Position numbers and translations under genes: made by a program. The notes under the pieces are model-generated. The model did no database searches. It was not told the DNA's origin and was given only the letters and a program-made list of their open reading frames with translations. Positions 58,940 through 64,000 of a DNA stretch of 64,000 nucleotides are shown one piece after another. Source of the stretch: Candidatus Nitrosocaldaceae archaeon. Its GTDB lineage: Archaea > Thermoproteota > Nitrososphaeria > Nitrososphaerales > Nitrosocaldaceae. Positions within the stretch are counted from its first letter, which is position 1. Every line of letters starts with the position of its first letter. The stretch lies in assembly GCA_026002835.1 (NCBI GenBank), contig BPGC01000008.1, forward strand, positions 1 to 64,000. Direction: 5' to 3'.

Positions 58940-59480
58940 ACTTTTTCAGTTTATCAAATCTTATCTTTGATATCTTGTAATAGATAACCTCTCCTCTCCT
59001 CTCTATAACAGCGATAACTGGTTCTTTACCCATCTTTGATATCTGATCTATCAACTCTCCTACATTGCTAACGGGAACTTTCCTTCCTTCATTTAAACCA
59101 AATACAACATATTTGGCTGGTTTGCTCCCATACTCACCTCTAGCGTATACTCTAAAATCTACTCCAAAACCGAATCCTTCTCTAGCAACATAACCTCTAC
59201 TTCTTAGATCTCTATATACTAAGAACTTTGTCCATAAATTCTCATCATATTTTAATCCTATTCCTACTAATTGATCGAATGTTATCTCTCTACCATCCTT
59301 ATAAACTTCTAACTTATTTATATACATGAGATATAACGCTTCATAGATATAAAGATAATAGTATTTGTCTTTAAAACCATAACCTCTCTTCTGAAGCTCA
59401 TCTATACCTTTACCATCTTTAATTAAGATTTTATCACCAATTAACTCTCCATTTATAGCATACTCAATCTCTTGTGTCAT
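58926..59480 (-). CDS. endA: tRNA-splicing endonuclease subunit lacking the catalytic histidine
   Basis: 184 residues with the EndA N-terminal domain (YYLYIYEALYLMYINKLEV) and C-terminal nuclease domain (FLVYRDLRSRGYVAREGFGF). Of the Tyr-His-Lys triad, Y112 (DFRVYARG) and K152 (GKEPVIAVIE) are in place, but about ten residues after the Tyr the usual His is absent (SKPAKYVV, P121/A122). It may thus be the structural partner of an (alpha-beta)2 enzyme or a variant active form. The window contains two intron-bearing tRNAs and rtcB. Overlaps pcc1 at its 3' end. Confidence 0.85.
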   Translation of the reverse strand: MTQEIEYAINGELIGDKILIKDGKGIDELQKRGYGFKDKYYYLYIYEALYLMYINKLEVYKDGREITFDQLVGIGLKYDENLWTKFLVYRDLRSRGYVAREGFGFGVDFRVYARGEYGSKPAKYVVFGLNEGRKVPVSNVGELIDQISKMGKEPVIAVIERRGEVIYYKISKIRFDKLKKFTLS

Positions 59481-59506
59481 AGCATTATTTAGATTATATG
59501 CACCAT

Positions 59507-59818
59507 TTAATCGTTTAAATTCATAGCATATTTAGTAAGATCTAACAGCAATGCTAGTAAAAATTTATTATATTCCTCATCATTAAACTCGATTATATCA
59601 ATATTATCTTTATTAGCAAGAGATAATGCCTTTAGATGATGACATTCTTCATCAATCTTCATATATTTGAAATAGTAACCTTTACATGAACAGAAATTTA
59701 TTTTAGGTTCTAACCAATACTCCTCATTACTAACTATAGTAAAGATCCTCCTTTTACTAGGTAAAAATAGGTGCATCTTGATACACTTATTTTGCAATAA
59801 CTTTTCTATCTTTTCCAC
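59507..59818 (-). CDS. SWIM zinc-finger protein
   Basis: 103 residues. The central motif FCSCKGYYFKYMKIDEECHHLKAL, cited by landmarks FCSC and ECHHLKAL, is a CxC-n-CxH SWIM zinc finger. In archaea such small SWIM proteins often associate with recombination/repair factors; no partner is next to it here. The N-terminal 40 residues form a beta hairpin-like region with KRRIFTIVSNEEYWLEP. It lies 26 bases upstream of endA on the same strand and could share its transcript. Confidence 0.75.
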   Translation of the reverse strand: MEKIEKLLQNKCIKMHLFLPSKRRIFTIVSNEEYWLEPKINFCSCKGYYFKYMKIDEECHHLKALSLANKDNIDIIEFNDEEYNKFLLALLLDLTKYAMNLND

Positions 59819-59828
59819 AAACTAATTT

Positions 59829-60584
59829 ATGTATAATATAATAAGTATCTTTATGAGAGTAAAGCCTTTACATCCATATCCAGCATTATTACTTTATGAT
59901 GATAATGAAAGGTATGTGATAATAAGCGATCTTCATATAGGATTCGAGGAGCAATATACTAAGAAAGGGATAACTATAGATGATAACTATATCTATGATA
60001 TGGTTGAAGAGTTAAAAATTATAAATAATACAGTAAAACCCAATGAATTTATATTATTAGGAGATATAAAAGATAGTATAGCAAAGATAAATAAGAATGA
60101 ATGGAGATTAGTGCCAGAATTTTTAGAATGTTTAAAAGAGGTAAATGATATAACTATAATACCTGGAAACCATGATAATAATATAGATAGTTTAACTCCT
60201 GCTGGAATAAATATAACATCTCCACAAGGTTTGGTTATTGATGATACATTATTGATACATGGCCATACAATACCAAAGTATCTTAATGTTAAAAGGATAG
60301 TTATGGGTCATTTACATCCAAAGATAGTAAAAGAGGGGAGTGTATTAAATGGAGAAAGGGTATGGATCTTTGTAAGGATAGATAAGAGCATATTTGCTGA
60401 GAATGGTGTTTTAGATATAATAATACTGCCTACATTCAATAAATACTTGAACTCTAATAGAAGATATGATAATACAATAGCACCATTATTAAAAAGAGTA
60501 AATGAGAAGATCCTAGACTGTCTGATTGTAACTCTAGATGGTTCAATTGTAGGCAACAAGGATATGCTTAATCATCTAATTTAG
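59829..60584 (+). CDS. Metallophosphoesterase (Icc-type, archaeal)
   Basis: 251 residues; ATG at 59829, or at 59853 (MRVKPLHPYPALLL), which gives the typical start of the family. The calcineurin-like metal motifs are complete: ISDLHIGFE (DxH), LLGDIKD (GDxxD), IPGNHDN (GNHD) and IHGHTIP plus MGHLHP (GH and GHxH). Such proteins hydrolyse phosphomonoesters or diesters; archaeal members often lie near Lhr-type helicases, not seen here. Divergent from the SWIM gene by 10 bases. Overlaps the convergent carB by 17 nt. Confidence 0.9.
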   Translation: MYNIISIFMRVKPLHPYPALLLYDDNERYVIISDLHIGFEEQYTKKGITIDDNYIYDMVEELKIINNTVKPNEFILLGDIKDSIAKINKNEWRLVPEFLECLKEVNDITIIPGNHDNNIDSLTPAGINITSPQGLVIDDTLLIHGHTIPKYLNVKRIVMGHLHPKIVKEGSVLNGERVWIFVRIDKSIFAENGVLDIIILPTFNKYLNSNRRYDNTIAPLLKRVNEKILDCLIVTLDGSIVGNKDMLNHLI

Positions 60585-63500
60585 CATATGGTTTAAGAAG
60601 ATCTATACTAGGTTCATTCTCTCTAAGCCATTGTAATGTTTTTACAAAAGAGTTTGCTGCTTCTAATGTTGTTAATACTGGCAAACCTAGTTCAACTGCC
60701 TTTCTTCTAATAAGATATTCATCATCAAGCATCTCAACAAACTTTTCAATTGTAGATGTGTTAGGTATATTGATTATAAGATCGATCTCTCTGTTGTATA
60801 ATAGATCTACAATATTGGGTTTCCTTTCTGGTTCACTAATCTTGTAAACTATATTTACATCATCAAAACCATGCTCGATCAGAAAATCTGCAGTATGCTC
60901 AGTAGCAAGGATCCTAAATCCTAATGATTTTAGTAATGATACAAGTGGCAAGATCTTCTTCTTCATCTCACTACCTCCTACTGTTATCAATGCAGAACCT
61001 TTAACTGGCATATTATAATTTGCAGCAATTAATGCTTTTGATAAGGCATCGTATAATGTATTTCCAAAACATGCTACTTCCCCAGTAGACTGCATCTCAA
61101 CTCCTAGAATAATATCTGCTCCTTCTAGTTGCATGAATGAGAATTGTGGAACCTTAACTCCAAAGCCATTAGTCTTTAGCCATAGCTCGTCTATCTTATT
61201 AGAAGCATCTTTATTTAATATGAATCTAGATGCTAATTCAATAAGATTTAATGTTGTAAATTTGGATACAAAAGGCATAGATCTTGAGGATCTAACATTA
61301 CACTCAATTACATATACATTATCATCCTTAACGATATATTGTATATTAAACGGTCCTTTTATTCTCAAAGCTTTTGCTATCTTATATGTATAATCCTTTA
61401 TATCTTCGATATTCTTCCTACTTAACCTCCATGAAGGGATTACCATCATTGCATCTCCAGAGTGTATTCCAGCACTCTCTATATGTTCAATTATCGAGCC
61501 TATAACTACTCTAGAACCATTAGATACACCATCTACCTCAACCTCTAAAGCATCTGTTATGAACTTACTTATAACAACTGGATGTTCCTTACTTACCTTA
61601 GTTGCTAACTTTAAGAATTCTTCTAATTGTTTATCATTCCATACAACACGCATAGCTGCTCCACTTAGAACATATGATGGTCTAACTAAGACTGGATATC
61701 TTACATACTCTACAAATCTCTTTGCTTCGCTAATATCGGTAAACTTTTGCCATGCTGGTTGTTTTATGCCAAGTGTATCAAGTAACCTACTAAACTTTGT
61801 TCTATCTTCAGCATTATCAACATCCTCTGGCTTTGTTCCAATTATCTGACAATTATGCTTTGCTAGTTTAGGAGTTAGATTATTAGCAACTTGTCCTCCA
61901 ACACATGTTATTATACCTTCAGCATTCTCTTTCTCGTAGATATCTAATACTCTCTCTAATGTTAATTCTTCAAAGTATAATCTATCACATATATCATAAT
62001 CTGTAGATACAGTTTCTGGATTGCAATTAATTAATGCTATATCATAATTACTATAATCTCTCAAACCAAATACCATATTTACTGTAGCCCAATCAAACTC
62101 TACACTTGAACCTATCCTATATGGTCCAGCCCCTAGAACTATACATGATTTCTTATCTTTAATGCTTATATCATCTTCATCTCCTCCATATGTTAGATAT
62201 AGATAATTTGTCTTCGCTGGCCATTCTGCTGCTAAAGTATCTACCTGTTTTATTACTGGCTTTATATTGTTATCCTTTCTGAAGTTTCGTATATCATCCT
62301 CTTCTAAATTTAATAATCTGGCTATCGTTTTGTCAGAGAAGCCTAACTTCTTTGCCTCCTTTATAACATTCTTATTCAACCTTTCTTTCTTTATCCTTTC
62401 AGCAGTTCTTATAATTCTATCAAACCTTGCTATAAACCAAGGATCTATCGATGATAGTTTAGATATTCTATCTATGCTTAAGCCATTCAATAACGCATCT
62501 GTTATTGTAAATATTATATCGTTATCTGGTCTTACAAGCTTATCTTCAATAGCCTCTATATCTTTATTAATTTCATCATTAAGCACTCCATCATATCCTA
62601 TATCAAGCATCCTAACTGCTTTCTGTATCGCTTCTTCAAAACACCTACCTATAGCCATAACCTCACCTACAGACTTCATCTGAGTTCCTAACTTTCTATT
62701 AACGCTCTCGAACTTGCTGAAATCCCATCTAGGAACCTTTACTACTATATAATCTAACGATGGCTCAAAACATGCAGTAGTTATCTTTGTTATCTTATTC
62801 AACAACTCTGGTAGAGGATAGCCTAAGGCTATCTTAGCAGCCATGTATGCAATTGGATAACCAGTAGCCTTTGATGCTAATGCTGAAGATCTAGATAATC
62901 TTGGATTGATCTCAATTGCACAATATCTCTCAGAATTTGGCTCTAACGCAAATTGTATATTACACTCTCCAATTATGTTACAAACACTAGTAGCATGTAG
63001 AGCTGCTGTTCTTAACATATGATACTCATCGTTGTTTAACGTTTGAGATGGAGCAACTACTATATTATCTCCTGTATGGACTTTCATACCTAACATATTC
63101 TCCATATTACAGATAGTAATGCTATTTCCTTTGCTATCTCTCATGACTTCATACTCGATCTGTTTCCATTCTCCTATGTATTCTTCTAACAATACTTGAT
63201 GAATCATACTAGCATTTAAACCTCTTTGGACTATATCATGTAATTCATACTCGTTTCTAGCAACGCCTCCTCCTTTTCCTCCAAGAGTGTATGCTACTCT
63301 TATCATTACTGGATAACCCAATTCTTTAACGATAGATAATGCTTCTTCTATGCTTTTAGCTGGTTTACCTTTAGCAACTGGTATTCCATTCTTTAGCATA
63401 GTCTTCATAAATAACTCTCTATCTTCGGTAACCTCTATACTATCTATGCTAGTGCCTAATACTTTAATGCCATACTTTTCTAATATTCCTTGCTTTGCTA

Positions 63501-63795
63501 ATGATACTCCACAATTTAATGCTGTTTGACCACCAAATGCTAACATTATCCCATCTGGTCTTTCTCTCTCAATTACTTTGCTAACAAACTCTGGTATTAC
63601 TGGTAAAAGATATACTTTATCTGCTAATCTTGTATCTGTTTGTATAGTAGCAACGTTAGGATTAACCAATATGCTTTTGATTCCTTCTTCCTTTAATGCT
63701 TTTAAGCATTGACTACCAGAATAATCGAACTCTCCAGCCTCTCCTATCTTTATAGCTCCACTTCCTAATACTAGAACTTTATCCAATCTTCTCAC
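60568..63795 (-). CDS. carB: Carbamoyl-phosphate synthase large subunit
   Basis: 1075 residues, full length, with two homologous ATP-grasp halves and a C-terminal allosteric (MGS-like) domain from about 935. First half: GSGAIKIGEAGEFDYSG, AFGGQTALNCGVSLA, GGKGGGVA, EINPRLSRSSALASKATGYP. Second half: GAGPYRIGSSVEFDW, CVGGQVANNLTPKLA, RPSYVLSGAAM, ECNVRSSRSMPFVSKF. Makes carbamoyl phosphate for pyrimidine and arginine synthesis from ammonia channelled from CarA. The start is a GTG that lies 17 bases within carA. Note that the first half has the catalytic signature of carboxyphosphate formation intact. Confidence 0.97.
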   Translation of the reverse strand: MRRLDKVLVLGSGAIKIGEAGEFDYSGSQCLKALKEEGIKSILVNPNVATIQTDTRLADKVYLLPVIPEFVSKVIERERPDGIMLAFGGQTALNCGVSLAKQGILEKYGIKVLGTSIDSIEVTEDRELFMKTMLKNGIPVAKGKPAKSIEEALSIVKELGYPVMIRVAYTLGGKGGGVARNEYELHDIVQRGLNASMIHQVLLEEYIGEWKQIEYEVMRDSKGNSITICNMENMLGMKVHTGDNIVVAPSQTLNNDEYHMLRTAALHATSVCNIIGECNIQFALEPNSERYCAIEINPRLSRSSALASKATGYPIAYMAAKIALGYPLPELLNKITKITTACFEPSLDYIVVKVPRWDFSKFESVNRKLGTQMKSVGEVMAIGRCFEEAIQKAVRMLDIGYDGVLNDEINKDIEAIEDKLVRPDNDIIFTITDALLNGLSIDRISKLSSIDPWFIARFDRIIRTAERIKKERLNKNVIKEAKKLGFSDKTIARLLNLEEDDIRNFRKDNNIKPVIKQVDTLAAEWPAKTNYLYLTYGGDEDDISIKDKKSCIVLGAGPYRIGSSVEFDWATVNMVFGLRDYSNYDIALINCNPETVSTDYDICDRLYFEELTLERVLDIYEKENAEGIITCVGGQVANNLTPKLAKHNCQIIGTKPEDVDNAEDRTKFSRLLDTLGIKQPAWQKFTDISEAKRFVEYVRYPVLVRPSYVLSGAAMRVVWNDKQLEEFLKLATKVSKEHPVVISKFITDALEVEVDGVSNGSRVVIGSIIEHIESAGIHSGDAMMVIPSWRLSRKNIEDIKDYTYKIAKALRIKGPFNIQYIVKDDNVYVIECNVRSSRSMPFVSKFTTLNLIELASRFILNKDASNKIDELWLKTNGFGVKVPQFSFMQLEGADIILGVEMQSTGEVACFGNTLYDALSKALIAANYNMPVKGSALITVGGSEMKKKILPLVSLLKSLGFRILATEHTADFLIEHGFDDVNIVYKISEPERKPNIVDLLYNREIDLIINIPNTSTIEKFVEMLDDEYLIRRKAVELGLPVLTTLEAANSFVKTLQWLRENEPSIDLLKPYAKLDD

Positions 63796-64000
63796 CTCTA
63801 ATTAATTTATCAAATGCTTCAAATACGAACATACAATCATATGGTCCTGGTGAAGCTTCAGGATGAAATTGTACAGCAATATAAGGTTCTTCTTTATGAA
63901 TAATCCCTTCTACAGTCTTATCATCAGCGTTCTTGAACCAGATCTCAAACTCTGTACTCTCTAACTTTTTAGGATCTACACAATATCCATGATTTTGGCT
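63779..64000 (-). CDS. carA: Carbamoyl-phosphate synthase small subunit (C-terminal part)
   Basis: The window's last 222 bases encode the C-terminal 73 residues of CarA on the minus strand, ending at TAA 63779-63781; the N-terminal part lies beyond the window. The glutaminase end is visible: SQNHGYCVDP and AVQFHPEASPGPYD, with the catalytic His-Glu pair of the class I glutamine amidotransferase triad. Overlaps carB by 17 nt, so the two are translated together. Confidence 0.93.
   Translation of the reverse strand, partial: SQNHGYCVDPKKLESTEFEIWFKNADDKTVEGIIHKEEPYIAVQFHPEASPGPYDCMFVFEAFDKLIRGEKIG

Overview
The window is a strongly AT-rich archaeal chromosome segment. It most likely comes from a thermophilic member of the Nitrososphaerota (Thaumarchaeota). 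Support: archaeal-type information-processing genes (FEN-1, aIF6, Pcc1, EndA, RtcB, class II HisRS, archaeal TrpRS), a 7Fe zinc-type ferredoxin, a membrane protein with two blue-copper domains, secreted proteins ending in a PEF-type sorting helix, a 16S-23S operon with no tRNA in the spacer, and a separate 5S gene. The rRNA genes are GC-rich inside a very AT-rich genome, which is typical of thermophiles. No ammonia-oxidation genes, CRISPR array or plasmid/phage replication module is visible. Archaeal genus was not determined.

Layout. 1-7.2 kb: intron-bearing tRNA-Ser, fen, a membrane-anchored nuclease overlapping a double-length thyX, the 5S gene, a ferritin-like protein, an SDR/pterin dehydratase pair, a GT2 glycosyltransferase and a secreted protein. 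7.3-10.2 kb: two identical, decayed IS5-type insertion sequences in inverted orientation around a 1.05 kb imperfect palindrome, directly downstream of the rRNA operon. 10.2-15.1 kb: 23S and 16S rRNA (minus strand) with processing stems, a structured leader and a promoter. 15.2-16 kb: ruins of a luciferase-like monooxygenase gene. 16-31 kb: aminotransferase, coaD, trpS, a CARF-wHTH regulator, carbamate kinase, tRNA-Glu, ferredoxin, cupredoxin protein, JAMM protease, H+-pyrophosphatase, malic enzyme and acetyl-CoA synthetase. 31-43 kb: rtcB, purB, pyrF, a secreted EEP phosphatase, a tRNA(CAT) with an unusual insertion, regulators, cis-prenyltransferase, a DUF373 membrane protein and a lone oligopeptide-type ABC ATPase. 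43-50 kb: hypothetical proteins, a block of secreted/membrane proteins, aIF6, hisS and a zinc alcohol dehydrogenase. 50-57 kb: an aspS-gatCAB operon with an alanyl-tRNA editing protein. 57-64 kb: tRNA-Val with an IS1595-type relic, a second dehydrogenase, pcc1, endA, a SWIM protein, a phosphoesterase, carB and the end of carA.

How the genes fit together. Central carbon and energy genes (acs, malic enzyme, proton-pumping pyrophosphatase, carbamate kinase, ferredoxin, cupredoxins) sit beside translation genes. AspRS plus GatCAB implies tRNA-dependent Asn and/or Gln formation. EndA, RtcB and two tRNAs with apparent introns make up most of a tRNA-splicing set. carAB and pyrF belong to pyrimidine synthesis, purB to purine synthesis and thyX to dTMP synthesis.

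Most genes are intact, tightly packed and often overlap by 4 to 20 bases. Decay is confined to 7.3-10.2, 15.2-16.0, about 20.7 and 57.1-57.6 kb, all next to RNA genes. The most unusual structure is the inverted IS pair with its diverged palindromic core; whether it is biological or partly an assembly product must be settled from reads.
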